From: Phoronis australis
Lineage: Eukaryota > Phoronida > Phoronidae
Assembly: GCA_002633005.1 (NCBI GenBank)
Contig: NMRA01000145.1
Span: 275,737 to 339,736, forward strand
Direction of reading: 5' to 3'
Length of the DNA: 64,000 nucleotides
Shown one piece after another: positions 38,020 through 50,978 of this stretch. The notes below the pieces were generated by a model that worked only from the letters and a program-made list of their open reading frames with translations, searched no databases and had not been told where the DNA came from. Numbering within the stretch: the first letter of the stretch is position 1; each line of letters opens with the position of its first letter. The position numbers and the translations under genes were made by a program.

Positions 38020-41000
38020 GTACGTAAAAATTATCATTTTGAAAAATGAGAAGCCTGTATGCTAGTTTGCTGTCGAGGAGTAGTTTTGTTTTTGGCATTG
38101 TAAAAAATTCAATAGATTTGCTTCATAAGATATTCCAAATAATTATGCCTGTTAATTTACAGTTTTTTCTCTTTCCCCATAACCGCTATTAGTTGCCAAG
38201 TGTCCAACAGCGGAATCGTACTACTTTTTGAAGTTTTGCTCCCGACGCGCTGCAACCGCTTCACAATGTCCTGCTCTTTGACACATGCCGTTCTTAATGA
38301 CTGGCTGGTCATCCCTACCCATGGTCATCTCTACCCACACTATACACCCTCGTTTGCCCCTTCCGTGTCACTAGCATGACTAAAATTAACAAAAAACGGC
38401 GTCCGCCTTATATTCAGATGTCTCGCTTTTTTCGTTTTCGAATGTCGGCAACTATGCTATCAAGATATGACCCCTAGCAAGAACACTAAGTGCTTTGCTG
38501 TGCAATTCGTAAGATTATTTCCATTTCCACCTATCACTGTTTCCACTAGCGTACTTCATGAGTGTAATGCAACACTCATGTCTTTGTTGTGCACTTAGTA
38601 ATTATTTCCATTTCTTATTTCCTGAAGGTGTGCGTTGTTGTCATGGCGGTGTCATTTGCCAAGAGCGTTTGTAAACTTCAGTGACCTTCAAACAAGATGT
38701 ACCGGAATTGTGTTTTAACAGTTAAATCAAAATCTTTAGTCCAAACACCTCCATGTCAAATTTGAAGGAAGCAGACAAAATCCAAGTGTCATTGACATTG
38801 GATCCTATGGCCAGAGTCTGGTCAACTGATACCAAAGTCACAACATCTCGTAAACAGATCTTGGTGTGGTACATTGAGAACACTTACCAATATTTACTTT
38901 GCTGTCAAAAGGGTGGAGTAGGTCGATGGGGTGGAGGAGGTTGGTTTGGGAATTCCAGAAGAAATGGAACTGGGTTCACCTCCCCTGAAACTCTTGAAAA
39001 ATATCAAATTCCGCGTAAGACAATGATCCGCGATTCAGATATGACCAGGAGTGCTTTCAGTAAGGCTAGTACCCTGTGACTTGATGAGATCTCATTGTAA
39101 AGTAAGCATGCGTTCTTACAAGCTTTCACTTGCGAGTAACATAACCCTGATAGTTCATATTAAATTGTGGGTTGGTATTGCACCTTTTGGTTACTAGATT
39201 TGGCTAAAAATTCAATGTCAGTCGCAAAGTTTGTCGTAGAATTTTTGTCAAATTTGAAGTCTATTGCAAAGTACGCATTTCGGTATTGAAAAGGATTCTG
39301 TGGAATTGACATGTCGTAATTCTTGTGAACAAAAGCCAGTGGATCCATTCTATAATAGCTTACAATATTAAAGTATAGCTACCCACTCATAGTGATTTTG
39401 ATGCAGGATTAGGGCACCTTGTTGGAAGTGTCACTTACTAGTAAGCCATGAAGACCAACTGTGTTGTACCAACTGCAACACCACTTAATTAACTAAACTG
39501 CCTGGAAGCTCAAAGCTGGTGTCAGTTTACTAGTGAATTATGGTATAATTAAATATGATAATTATATTGTTAAAATTTAGAGTTAATCCTGACAGGCAAC
39601 ATATCAAAATGAACTCATGTGAAAGGGCGTTCATGTGCTGTGACTACAAAACAAATACTGAAAATTGCATCTGTCTGTAGTCAAGGAGTATTTGCTTGTC
39701 TATTTTCGTAGCAGACACGTGTATTACCATTTTAAATATGGTGTGCATCTATTAAGAAGAAAATGGCGACTTAACCCCTTAACGTGGTATGGTTTGTGCT
39801 GGTAATTGAATTTAGATGGCATCTCAAATTTAATTCCATTTCAAATCATCTATAATTTAATTCTAATTCAATTTGTTCAAGGTAATTGAAATTTTGTCTC
39901 GAAAATAGCCCATCAAGTGTTCCATTTTTAAAGTTCCGGCGACTTCTAAATCTCATCCTCGAGCTATTACTTCATCGCATGATGTGGCTGACGTATTCTG
40001 AAAGCTGAATTCATGCCATAACGCATTAGTGTAACGACTTGAGATATTGATAGATTCATAATTTAAAGCAGCCAGACAACGTTTTGGCCGTGTTCAGTCA
40101 CTTCTCCGGTGTCAGACACTTTTTAGCTAGCAGCGGTTCGATTAGGAACAAGGCACCTTTTCATTTTTCATAAAATACCAAGTGAAATGCAATCTTGGGA
40201 CTCTGTTAAAATGCTGCACAGCACTTCAGTCTGCTGCTATTTCTTGAAGCCTGAATCTGCCTACCATTGGCAGTATTCCATGTTAATTAAGAAGAGTTGA
40301 GTGAATAATACCACTGTCACCAGTGGTCTCAAATTTTACCTAACTCGAGTTGGAAGTGGTTTCTGAGTTTGAGAACAACCAACAAGAGCATGTTGCAATT
40401 TCTTAAAAATGGAAAATGTCACAAATTTACAGCTCAACCAATGCTATTCTTTATCCTTCAGGGGTTCTAAAGTTGCTGTCAATAGCTATGTGTTTCTTCA
40501 AAATGTCTGATGGCAGCTGTGATGCAGAACTTGAAAATCTTTAAGCAATAAATTTGGTGAAGAAATTAGAAAATGGAAATTCACTTAAATGTTTTCATAT
40601 TGTGTCTTACCTTGGTGAGATTTTACGTATGCATAAAGTATTCTCAGTAATAGAAAATGGTTGGAAGTTAGTTGTGAAACGTGACGTCCGATGCAATGTC
40701 TGCTTTTCTTTGTTTGAAGTGGTTGCTTCTCCACATTTCTTCACAAACTGCTGCCGTAAGAGAAGAATCTTTGAGTGTGCATGATAAAGGTCTTCAGTAA
40801 TAATTGAATTAATAATGTTTATACTTTTCTCCCTGAAAAGCAAATATTTTCCCAACAACGGATCCACTTATCTGTGTGCTCAGTGTTAGCAGGAGCTTAT
40901 CGTAATCCTATATTAAAATTATCAGGTGTACAGTGTAAAAGCAAGACAAGAACACTTCTTTCTTCTTGGCAGGCAAACCTTAAAACTGCTCAACAAATCT

Positions 41001-41974
41001 TGTTTGCAGCCCCCATCAGCACACTTAACATCTGTTTCCTGTATTATAGTAGCTCTCACCTCCCTTTTATTGGAATTTGCCGGTTGTTCTCAGTCGAGGG
41101 AATTTTCTAGCAACACTGGCCAGCAACCCACAATCAAATTTCATCTTCTGCAAGAATCCCAGGTGACAATCCAACAGTTTGTCTCTGTATTATAGGATAG
41201 GGTGTTAATTTCTGTAGACTTTTGCAAAGAGTTACAGATGTGGGTCAAGTTATCAGGTCATGTTGGACACTAGAAAAATGTCCAACATTGGAAGATCATA
41301 TCTTAGAAAGAACTGGACAGATTGATATGAAACTCTCAGATAGTATGCTTTACGTTCTGTTCGCCAAACTGCTGTTGAGAAGCTATCAGATAAGAAAACT
41401 TTTATGAGTTTTATGAAAAAAATGAACAGTTGCATAAACAAAATGTAATGAAAACTGTACAGTGATTTTGGGTTTCATCTTTATTGATTGCATCAAATAA
41501 AATATATGTTACTGATGCTGTTGTTTTGTCATCATTGAACATTTCTTTTTTGCTAAATTTTAGCAAAAACACGTAGTGACCGGAATAACATTGGAGTGGT
41601 ATGAAGTCTAAAATCAAATTCTACAGGTTTTTATGCTTCAGAAATGATTTTATGGTTTTGTTGATTGACTGAATGCAGAGCCTTGTCAACAAATTCCTAA
41701 GTAACTTTAGAAGCCTTCTTTCAACAAGTATAAGCATGGAGCTGGATTCTGGCTTTTAGTATAAACATGTACATTATTTTTTTCATTTTTGGCCAAGTAT
41801 ACATGTCGCTGCTGGTTTGAAAGCCTTGATATACCCACCTGTCCTATAAGATAATGTTTGCCAGGAGTTTTACAACATCATGGATGAAACTAAAGAATGC
41901 TGCAAGTTCGCAGTATTTTACATGGATCGGTACGCCTGAGTTCATGACCAAACTTACTGTAAAAATTGTTCAAT

Positions 41975-42206
41975 TTGGGACAAAAATAATTTCAAAAATT
42001 GCCACATATCTATTTTTCATAGGCCTTCCACACTGCTGCAAATTCTCATTTTTTTTCATATGTGTTTGGTAATAGCTCTGCCATACAAACTATGATGAAA
42101 GCAAAATAATTTTTCTGTGTAGTTCTTTTTGTTGGGAAATTTGGCAAAATGAATTTTCACTTGTCAGCCATTTTGTGTGACCTAAACGGAAGAATCTGTA
42201 CCGTAA
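41975..42206 (+). repeat. Dispersed repeat family B, copy 3
   Basis: Left block GACAAAAATAATTTCAAAAA, right block TTTTCACTTGTCAGCCATTT, ending CTGTACCGTAAG. Confidence 0.5.
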
Positions 42207-42281
42207 GATAAAGTTGAACTGTTCTCAACAGAACAGCTGAACAAGCAGTGCGTACGAAAAGTTTCTCATCAAATTCAAACA

Positions 42282-42500
42282 AAAACAATGGCAGAAATTG
42301 TCATGTTTTGTTTTCAGTCACTGTATTGCCAAGGAGGTTCAAAATTTCATTGTGTGTTTATTGATGACAGGGTACTACGGTATATAAATTTCCAAATAAT
42401 GAAGTAAAATTGTCTTCCTGTTCACTATTGTTGAAAATTTTGATTTTACTGTTTCGTCATATTGGGTTCCAATTTGGAGAAACTTGACCATAATAAGTGA
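42282..42500 (+). repeat. Dispersed repeat family B, copy 4
   Basis: Runs parallel to 54288-54522 through AAATTCAAACAAAAACAATG, ATTGCCAA, TCAAAATTTCAT and AAAATTGTCTTCCTG. These two are the most similar pair in the family. Confidence 0.55.
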
Positions 42501-44631
42501 CTATGATCACATTCTGTCTTCAACGTTTCTAAGAAGGTTGCAAGAGTTAGAAGTTAATTTGCCATTTATTGGCTCTAGTTGATGGATATTGGTGTTGAAT
42601 CCTGTCATTGACTGAAATATTCAAAGCGTCCTTCACAGTCCTCATCTTGGTGCATTTTTGTATATTTGAAGCAACAAAAGTTTTCCTCTAAAAAGATTGT
42701 GGAATTCAGTACAGTTGAAGTCAGGATGCAATATTGAGAACAAGTGGGGTTTGTTTTGTTAAGACTTTCAATACAGAGGAAGATATAAAAATAGTCTACT
42801 TCATCCTCAATGTAGATTTACTCAAAGGAGACGCTAAAACATGAGTTGTAGCTATGCCTATTTAAAAAAAATGGTGATTGTGACTACTATGTTTTTTGTT
42901 CTGTTGAAGACAGGTGTTGTGAAGTAGAATGAATGAATTGACAAGGGGAAAGCTGTGCTGTTTTTTATCTGTGCACTGTAGCATGATGTCTCATGTGCAG
43001 TCATGAAGAACTGTGTTCAGCTGCAAATAGACCGATTTACACAACTCAGTGGATGTGCTGCATGCGTGTATACAATTAAAGCAATCATCCTGTTGCTAGG
43101 TGGAGATATAGTCACAACACTTGTTCTCTTGATAGTGCTAGGTACGTGTGTTTAGATGGTTGTTAAGTTTTATATTATGCTCTTTCCTGTCACTAGAGGG
43201 TGTAACTGATGCTTAAATATTTATTTAATATTTTTTTTTTACTGCAATGAGATTCAACGAAAAGCTAGGATTATGCAAATTTAAAGTTGCTGGACCCAAG
43301 TTTGATGAATAAGCAGCTAAAACTCTTTTGTATTTTATATATCGGACCTCCCCAAAGCCGCATATCTTTGTATGAACTTGCAATAATCACATAAAAATTC
43401 AATCGGATGCGGGATTATTGTTAGATAATCAAAGGACTCACTATTGGATTTCTTATACCGGGCCCAAAACTCATGTTTTTTATGTATAACACACTAAGAA
43501 ATTTGATTTAATTTTAATTTTAGGTGCCTAAGGTCCGTCAAGTGTAATAGAACTCTCAATGTTTGTGTTTCCGTGTTGCACTTTTTTATTTGATCATCAA
43601 GTTATCTCAGTTGATATATAAATGTAATTTGTCTTGTCAGATTATGAGATTAGGTAAATGATTTAAATTTATATACATGAACTGGAGAAATTCCACAGTT
43701 GGTTTACTCATAGTTTATTATTTTCCAGTCCTTTGCCAAAATGAACAATTTAAAGATATTTTGCATTAAAGTTAAATGCCAAAAAATTCTATTCACCTGT
43801 CAGTTGTAATACTTTGTTAACTCTCTGTCGTTCATTAATCAATGGAATAGATAGCACCCATCATAGAAATTCTTTTTTGGATATTTTGAGCGATATTCAT
43901 CTTTCAGGATCTTTATTCTCTTATATCTTTATGAAAAAATTATTTTATGCTGTCGTACTGGAACTCCTGCCGAAAATCTGGACCTTCTTGAGTGATGGAG
44001 AATTTAATACGTGAAAAATGATGTCGTTCACCAACGAGACTTAGCCATATTGACTTAAGACTTTTAAGCCCTGGCGGTGTAAGGTAGCACTATTGATTTT
44101 TGTCGTAATAACCATGTGAAATTACTCCCCGGAGATAACTCTTATAATTGCATATATTAAAGTCTTGTCCGTGTGATGTTGATAAGTCGCTGACCCGTTG
44201 ACATTGACGTTTGTTTGAAATTGGGTGACATCGCCACGGTTGCATTGTGTTATTTGAAAACAAACTGCTCAAGTGGTTCATTGATTTCCACCGGTGGGCT
44301 TTGTTTTGAAATGTTACACAAGAATAACAAGTTGAGATAAACTGTGATAAAAAATTAACAGTCGTGTGAACACACAAGGAGGTGTTCATTGTGTCTTTTC
44401 TGCCTCTTTGTTGAAATAAATTGATCCTTTGTATAAAAGCAAAGTTTTTGACATTTCATTGATTATCTTTCCCAAAGGCTAAAAGTCTTTATGTCCTTCC
44501 TTGGCATTGTGAGTCATTGTTGCTGTAGAAACGCATGCAATCAGTCAAAAACTCAAAAACCACCTACAGTGATTTCTTACAATTACAGCATTGTTCATTG
44601 TTTCAGCCATTGTTAGTTGTTTCAATAAACA

Positions 44632-44792
44632 CCAGAGGGCCCCACTATTGTTTTCTTTGTCTCCATGACAATGTTCAAACACAACCTGTTCCCATTTCAT
44701 CGATGATCATAAACAAGCCAGGATTTGACAAACACCGACGGAGACGCAGTGGCTCCGTTTTCCCTACTCTGCACACACCTGAGATCGATTGA
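44632..44792 (+). CDS. Coding-like stretch, possible cryptic exon
   Basis: After an AG at 44630-44631 the frame reads GPHYCFLCLHDNVQTQPVPI and on to FDKHRRRRSGSVFPTLHTPE, stopping at TGA 44790-44792. If entered from exon 2 (phase 2) it would give a short alternative C-terminus. The acceptor is weak and no family match is known, so this may be chance. Confidence 0.12.
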
Positions 44793-45194
44793 GTACTCTT
44801 TAAGCTAATGAAGACAAATTGAATATTTCTTTTTTCGCTCACTGCAGTGTGAAATTCGTGGGCATTTTGTCATTAGCTGCAGCATTTTCGCATCAGCTGA
44901 ATTAGTAGTCTTGTAGTAATGGAAATTTTCTGAAATAAGTGATGAAGTGTATTGGGAATGGTTGTATAGGTTTTATCTGTTAGATGATGTTGGCATGCTC
45001 CTCTTCAACCTCTTACAGGGAAGCAAAGTGCTTTTCTCAGTATCATTTGGTCTACATGCTTGAATCTAAGCAAACTTTTCAATACTCTTAAGTGTTGTGA
45101 ATAGATTCATCAATTTCGGTTGGGCTGATGGAATATATGTCGATGGTTATACAGGTTTAATCTATTGTTGTTTTAGTTCTGTAAAATCTGAACA

Positions 45195-45422
45195 ATTTCA
45201 GATAAAAATAATTGCCAAAATTACCATTTTTTCGTCTTAAATGGTCTTTTTACATTGTTATGAATGCCCACATTTTTTCAAAATGTTTTCAATGTTTTCT
45301 GATCATAACTATGATACAGAACTGGAACATTGTAAAGCGTTAGTTTGATGCTAGTATCTTAATGCAAAAATTAGAATTTGCCGGCCATATTGTGTCCTAA
45401 ACTAGTGAGATATTACTGTATA
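45195..45422 (+). repeat. Dispersed repeat family B, copy 5
   Basis: Left block AAAAATAATTGCCAAAATTA, right block TTTGCCGGCCATATTGTGTC, ending AGATATTACTGTAT. Confidence 0.5.
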
Positions 45423-46732
45423 CATGAATACAAAAGATGATATTACTGCCCAGAAATTAACATTATATCTAGGCAATAGTGTTGGTGTAACTGAATATTT
45501 ACTGTTGTTTCGGTACACATTTTCGAATTATTTCATAAAACCTAAGTGACTGAATTATTAATCACATTTGTTAGGTCGCTGAATTATTATCTTTCACCTC
45601 CCTGTAGGCCTTTGGTTTCTCATCCCCAATGTATGTTACGATCCAATTAATCCACTTTCCAGTGTTGTATAAATTATGCAATGTCAATATTAGATGTTTG
45701 ACATCACTAAAGTTCATTGTGCCGAATGGGGCACCGCACTGTTGACTTTCATTTAGTTGACTTACCAAGCAAACAGTCCAATACTAATCTGGCTAACTAG
45801 CAAATTTCAATGTATTAGCTTAGCCTTTCCTTGATATTATTTGAGCTAATTATCATAGTTTGGGTTTGTTTGAGTTTTATTTATCTTTAACGGCTGTTTT
45901 AGTCTTTGTATTGTAAACCAGCAGATAACTGCCACTTCCTGCGATCAGTCCAATGTTAAAGTTGATTGTCTGTGAAAGATAAAAAACGAATATTTTAGGT
46001 CTTTGTCTGTTGATGAACACAATAGAACTAAAGGTGTGTGATCAAGGAGTTAAGTATTACAGAGGAGAAAGATAAAAATATTATTAAATATAGTTCCATG
46101 ATGTTCTAATATTATCTGTTTTAATAGAGAATTGCGTAATAGCAAAAAGTTATGTACGGTTTGCGTTTGTAGAGGTTTTTTGTAATAATTGGAGAATTAA
46201 TACAAACTAAATCAATATTGTTGATATTATGAAATAGTTCACCCTAAAATGTTTAGTTACTGTGTTCCAGAGAATGCTATCCACTCAGTTAATACAGCTC
46301 TGTTTGTGCAAAACTTTTGTTCAGGGATGGATGGGATTGATGCTTGCTAATGGTGTAATACTTAATGTCATAAAAATGATGTGTGAAGACAAAGTTCAGT
46401 GCTTTATTAATTGTCATTCCACGTCATTAAACATATGACTGCAACAGCCAAAAGTGTGATTCTGTAGTTAGAAAATCGAGGCACATACAATTTGCAATGA
46501 TTGTTTATGAAAATATCAATTTCTTCACACTTTTGTGGGAGGGGGTGGGGATTTAGGGAAACATGTATGTTTTATTCATTTATGAAAATGGAGATAATTG
46601 CAAATGGGGCCTTTAAAAATTAGAAAGGAAAAGCTGATTCGTCAATACAACTTGTAGCTAGAGTGTTCAGATTGTGTTAGATTTCACCTTGTCCTGTAGA
46701 GTTACTGTATGTATTCATGTTTCTTGTTTCAG

Positions 46733-46853
46733 TTACGAACCTGAAAGCCAAACGGTCAGCGGTCGATCTTCCCCTGACGGATGGATCACTGGTTTGAATA
46801 CAGGCAATACAACAGAACGGAGCAGCATTTTATCAACTGTGACCTACGATGAT
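46733..46853 (+). CDS. FAM149B1: FAM149 exon 3
   Basis: Acceptor GTTTCTTGTTTCAG, donor GAT|GTAAGC. It encodes YEPESQTVSGRSSPDGWITG and then LNTGNTTERSSILSTVTYDD, a Ser/Thr-rich linker before the DUF3719 region, like the Ser-rich stretch at the same place in human FAM149B1. Entry needs two bases from exon 2; exit phase 0. Confidence 0.85.
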
Positions 46854-47123
46854 GTAAGCTCTACCTAATGATTGATGTTTTCTCCAGATCTTGTTTTTGG
46901 CAAATGCATTTCAACTTTAACTATGATTCGTCTGTTTATTCATTTTACCTTCAGCTGGAGGTTACTCTCAGTGTATCGGCTTGCATCAGAAAGTAAACAA
47001 AGCGCTTATCCAATAGCGCAGCTAAGCTCGCCAAAACAATAGGCCTAATTTAGTGGTCATGCTGTTTATGTGAGGAAAAGTAATGTCTGTCTTTTTGAAT
47101 TAAATTATTTGCACCATCTTCAG

Positions 47124-47275
47124 GAGTTTGATAAAGAGGCAGCGAGGACAGTGCGGCGACTGTTTGAGGAAATCGACAGTCTATTGTATGAGCCCAACAG
47201 TACTCCAAATGGTGGCCACAAGGAACACATAAAAAATGAATGCGAGGACTGGCTACTACAGTTCCCTCATCTCAG
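47124..47275 (+). CDS. FAM149B1: FAM149 exon 4 (start of DUF3719)
   Basis: Acceptor CACCATCTTCAG, donor CAG|GTAGGG. It encodes EFDKEAARTVRRLFEEIDSL and on to NECEDWLLQFPHLR. This is the most diagnostic part: human FAM149B1 has the same spacing of F/I-D-E-LLYE, E-C-W and FPHLR. Entry phase 0, exit phase 2. Confidence 0.92.
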
Positions 47276-47941
47276 GTAGGGGGCGTTATTGGTGACATAA
47301 GAAGGCTAAAGTTTGTTTTAGTTTGCTGCCAATTAAATTCCGACAACCAAGATATTATTGACAAGAATTTGCTTACAACTAAACCAGAATTTCAAATTGA
47401 AATTTGAAATTGAAGGAACTTCATCAGTAGTTGTTTGGAATTTAGTTGCTTTTCTTATCATTTTCTGGGAACCATAGCATACAGTCATTGTTTTGTTCCC
47501 CAATTTGTCCATTTCTGTTTGACGCATGACATGCTCAGTTCGTAATAAGTTTATGCTCGTAGTCTTTACGTTACTCTCAAGAAATTATATTTTAATGTTG
47601 CCTCTGCACTTCCAAGCCCTTGAGTCCATAGTACCCATCCTCCATAATTGTTGGAGGTTAGAATTTATATTTAAAAAGGAGAAGAATATCTCTCTCTATT
47701 ATTGTTATTGTAAAACATGAGAGGATTACCAAGAAGTTTTTGTTTCTTTAGGGATGAAATTGATCCCATTTGTAAATGATCCAATTTGTAAATACTGTTT
47801 AATTTAATGTAACTTAATTTAATCTATTTATCTATCTTAATTCATTTAATTAATTTTTGCTATAGAGGACCATGCTGCATATTAGCCTTTGGCTAAAGCA
47901 TGTTTTATATCTATCGTATTTTATCCTCTATAAATAAAGTT

Positions 47942-48031
47942 TACGATTATTATGATCATTATGATCATTATGATCATTATGATTATTATTATTATGATTA
48001 TGATTATTATTATTATTATTATTATTATTAT
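47942..48031. repeat. ATT/ATG-type microsatellite
   Basis: Mixed GATTATTATGATCATTATGA units pass into a pure ATT run of about ten units. Confidence 0.95.
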
Positions 48032-48201
48032 CCCACGACGTTGCTTCTAAGTTGCATCTGCAACCATCTAAACCCATGTCTCATACCAGTAGACACACAA
48101 TACATATCTCCAGGTAGCCCGTAAACTCCCTACACGCACCGAAAATGCTTCATACATGTTGGCCTAAGTCCAGTCCCATTTAGAAGATGGATGGGCAATC
48201 T

Positions 48202-48595
48202 GGGCCTGGAGTGTAATCTTTTACTCAAAATTATTTTTGCCATTCTCTATTCTACTTTTGTACAGACTTGAGATAAGCGTCTGATATTTTATGCTCAAGT
48301 GCCTAATGTCTTACATGGATGATTTTTTAATCCAACTATATTCTTGTTGACCCCAGCATTAAGGCCAAAAGTTTGTGTCAGAACTCGAAAGTTTGAGTCT
48401 TTTCTTGAAAGCTTGAGGTTGTAGCACGAACATCGGTGTCATCAGGTGCAAACTTGATCTAGAAATAAATGCATAAACCGTAACGTGCTCTACTTATCTA
48501 GAGTTTGCACAAAAGTAGAATAGACATTGACTTTTTGTCAAAAATAATTTCAAGTTTTCATTCAACCTCTGGTGTCCAATACTGGATTTTTGCTC
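48202..48595. mobile_element. MITE-like element, family A copy 2 (degraded)
   Basis: Left end GGGCCTGGAGTGTAATCTTT parallels 25443. Internal landmarks occur in the same order in both copies: TTCTACTTTTG, ACTTGAGATAAG or CTCAAGATAAG, TTGTAGCACGAA, ATGCATAAAC, and TTCGCACAAAAG or TTTGCACAAAAG. The right end is poorly kept. Confidence 0.55.
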
Positions 48596-48911
48596 CTGTG
48601 TCTGAAGTTTGGCTGGTGGAGTTGAAGAGTTTTCGGGTGTGGTGCTAAAAGACGCCTCATCTGGGATTTATGCTACGACCTTGGGAATGGTGAAGCCTTG
48701 GTTGATCAGTATGTTAACATTTCCATTTCCATTTCCTTTTGGTGTATCATGTATACCTTGCTGAGAACACCTCTATTATGAACTTAAGTCTTTTTCTGGT
48801 GCATAGATTCCCAGGCCTCTATTTTTTGAAACTGTTGACCCTTCTTTTTCAATATTACTGTTGGGTGCATCATAAGGAACACCAGTGAGAATGGGTGTTT
48901 TGCTCTTGCAG

Positions 48912-49190
48912 GCTCATTGGCCAACAGGTATTCACACCCCTGGATCAGGGTTTCGAAGTCATACCTCAGGAAACACCACGCCCGTCAACGGGCAGTGTGC
49001 TTATTGATGTCGAGCAGGACTCGCAAGACAGCTTCGGCCCTGGCCTCGGCATTGTGGGTAAAAGCGTCAAGGCGGCGACGGTGCCTGAGTCGCAGAAGAA
49101 TCACGACCCGGAGTATGCCCATTTGTACGAGGAAGTGTTTGAGCAAGATGGGTTGTATGAGGAGTATATGGCCCTCGACTATCAGATGTC
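48912..49190 (+). CDS. FAM149B1: FAM149 exon 5 (end of DUF3719, acidic segment)
   Basis: Acceptor TTTTGCTCTTGCAG, donor TC|GTAAGT. It encodes LIGQQVFTPLDQGFEVIPQE onward and ends EEVFEQDGLYEEYMALDYQM. LIGQQV continues FPHLR of exon 4 as in human (ILGRQI), and EEYMALD matches EEYLAFD. Entry phase 2, exit phase 2. Confidence 0.92.
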
Positions 49191-50683
49191 GTAAGTGATA
49201 TCGATATAGACGTTTGGCAGACCTTGCAGCAAATTTATTGGAAGAATTTTGACGTCTGCTTGTGTTTGTCTGCTGTTACATGCATTTGGCCAAAGTGAAG
49301 CCCAGTACTTTTAAAAAAAGTTCATGAAACCAATTCTTGTCAGAAATCTGCAAAATTTAGAGCAAAATGTTGGCTAACCTTCCAATGATTCAATTTTTGC
49401 CTGGTTTTCTTCTGCTTATTGTCGTTACTTTGGTGAAAGTAAACGGCATTCCATCACAAATTTCTCTCATTCATTATTACTTGTTGACTTCAATTGCCCA
49501 TCAACAAGGGCTTTATTTTTTGGCAACTTAACAGTGTGTGGCTGACTGGGCCAAAGAAAAGCATAATTAGTGCTGGTCTGTACTTCAACTTATTTTGAGA
49601 CCTGCTCTCTCCCCGAATAAAAATAAATAAGATAAAAACCTACTCGGCTGCATCAATTTCAACCGAGATCCTCTCTTTTGTTTTTATCAAAAGCTGCACA
49701 AAGGCAAGGGTTGGCAAGATTTGAAATGTTCTGATTAGTCGAGTGAGGAGTAAAGAAAATCCAGAATCATTTTTGCTCATCTCATGTGGGTTTTCATTTT
49801 TGAAAAAGAAGGCAACTAAAAAAGTTACATACCATTGACTCAAAAATTGGACCAGGTCCAGCTCTGCTTTTTGGCCTTAACTTCACCGTCTCAATATCCT
49901 TAATGGACAAAAGCCACCAGGCCTTTTGGTTGATAATTGCTCCAAACATTGACCATACTTACACAAAAGTAGTCCCACATGGTTTTCAGTAAGTCTTAGA
50001 CAAAAGTGTCGTAGATAAGAACTGTTCATATGTTGTGATCCTGCCCAGTCTGTTCAACAAGGGAGAAAAATCCTATTTTTAGTTCCAGCTTCTGTCAGAA
50101 ACAGACATTGAACAAGAGAAAGTTATAATGGTCCAACGTCCTATTTCTTAACACTTCTGTAAATGTATCGGATGGGTAAAACGGTTGGTGGATAAAAATT
50201 CTCAAGGAAAAATAGTGACAAATTCTAGTCGAGTTTTATGTTTTGCATTACCAACACAAATATTTTATTATATTTGCTTAAGAATTTCATAAAATAAATG
50301 TACTGACCTGTCTAGCTTCCCAATTGCTTTGGCTGGACTAGTTTCTACATGTCTTGTGTCAAATTTCAAATTAAAGCAGGTGGAAACTCTTATAAGAATT
50401 TCTCAACCCAGATCCAAGTGTAATGGCATTGTATCATGCATGCATTGTATCATGCATGCATTGTATCATGCATGCATTGTATCATGCATGCATTGTATCA
50501 TGTATGCATTGTATCATGCATGCATTGTATCATGCATGCATTGTACTCTATTAGGGATAAGATAAGACCAGACTCCCTGATTTTAAATGGCGATCTTTAG
50601 TGTTCACGCAATTCAATAGTTGGTTTTCTAATTCTTATCACTAACTTGTCCAATGACTGATCAATGTTCTTACGTTTCTTCAG
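49191..50683 (+). other. FAM149 intron with minisatellite
   Basis: AT-rich; contains the 16-base repeat at 50427-50545 and nothing else recognised. Confidence 0.6.
50427..50545. repeat. 16-base palindrome-bearing minisatellite, about 7.4 copies
   Basis: Unit CATTGTATCATGCATG repeats without a break with one substitution (ATGTATGC in one copy). Each unit junction recreates the self-complementary TGCATGCA. Confidence 0.95.
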
Positions 50684-50978
50684 GGAAGAAGAGCACAGGA
50701 CGAAGCATAAGCGGCGACACCGTTACCCTCCGCTGACGCCGATGGCAAACATCAAAGACAGTGTGATGGGCTCAGGGTTCGACTGTGTCTGGCAGGACTC
50801 CCTAGAGTGGGTTAAGAGACTGTTATCACAGTACACGTCTCGTGTGCTGGAAGAACATGAGACAGAGGAGAGAAAAAACATAAACCTTGTGCCAAACTCA
50901 ATGTCCAAGATAGATCAGCTGGATCAACTGTTAAATTTGGCGCCGTATCCCAACGTCGGTGGAGGTCTCATGGCAAAG
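50684..50978 (+). CDS. FAM149B1: FAM149 exon 6
   Basis: Acceptor CTTACGTTTCTTCAG, donor AAG|GTAAGG. It encodes EEEHRTKHKRRHRYPPLTPM, then GFDCVWQDSLEWVKRLL and ends NVGGGLMAK. YPPLTP and FDCVW match human YPPIAP and FDSVW at the same spacing. The basic RTKHKRRHR run could be a nuclear or phosphoinositide contact (inference). Entry phase 2, exit phase 0. Confidence 0.9.

Larger units (their letters stand above)
38020..46732 (+). other. FAM149 intron (8.7 kb)
   Basis: The largest intron. Contains repeat family B copies at 41975-42206, 42282-42500 and 45195-45422. A coding-like stretch at 44632-44792 could be a rarely used exon. Open frames at 38753-39079 and 40554-40784 have no recognised content. 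Confidence 0.5.
47276..48911 (+). other. FAM149 intron with MITE and microsatellite
   Basis: Holds the microsatellite at 47942-48031 and family A element copy 2 at 48202-48595. No further exon seen. Confidence 0.6.

Noticed and set aside
38753-39079. 108-codon plus-strand frame in the large FAM149 intron
   Set aside because: No splice sites in matching phase and a low-complexity Gly/Trp stretch; no family resemblance.
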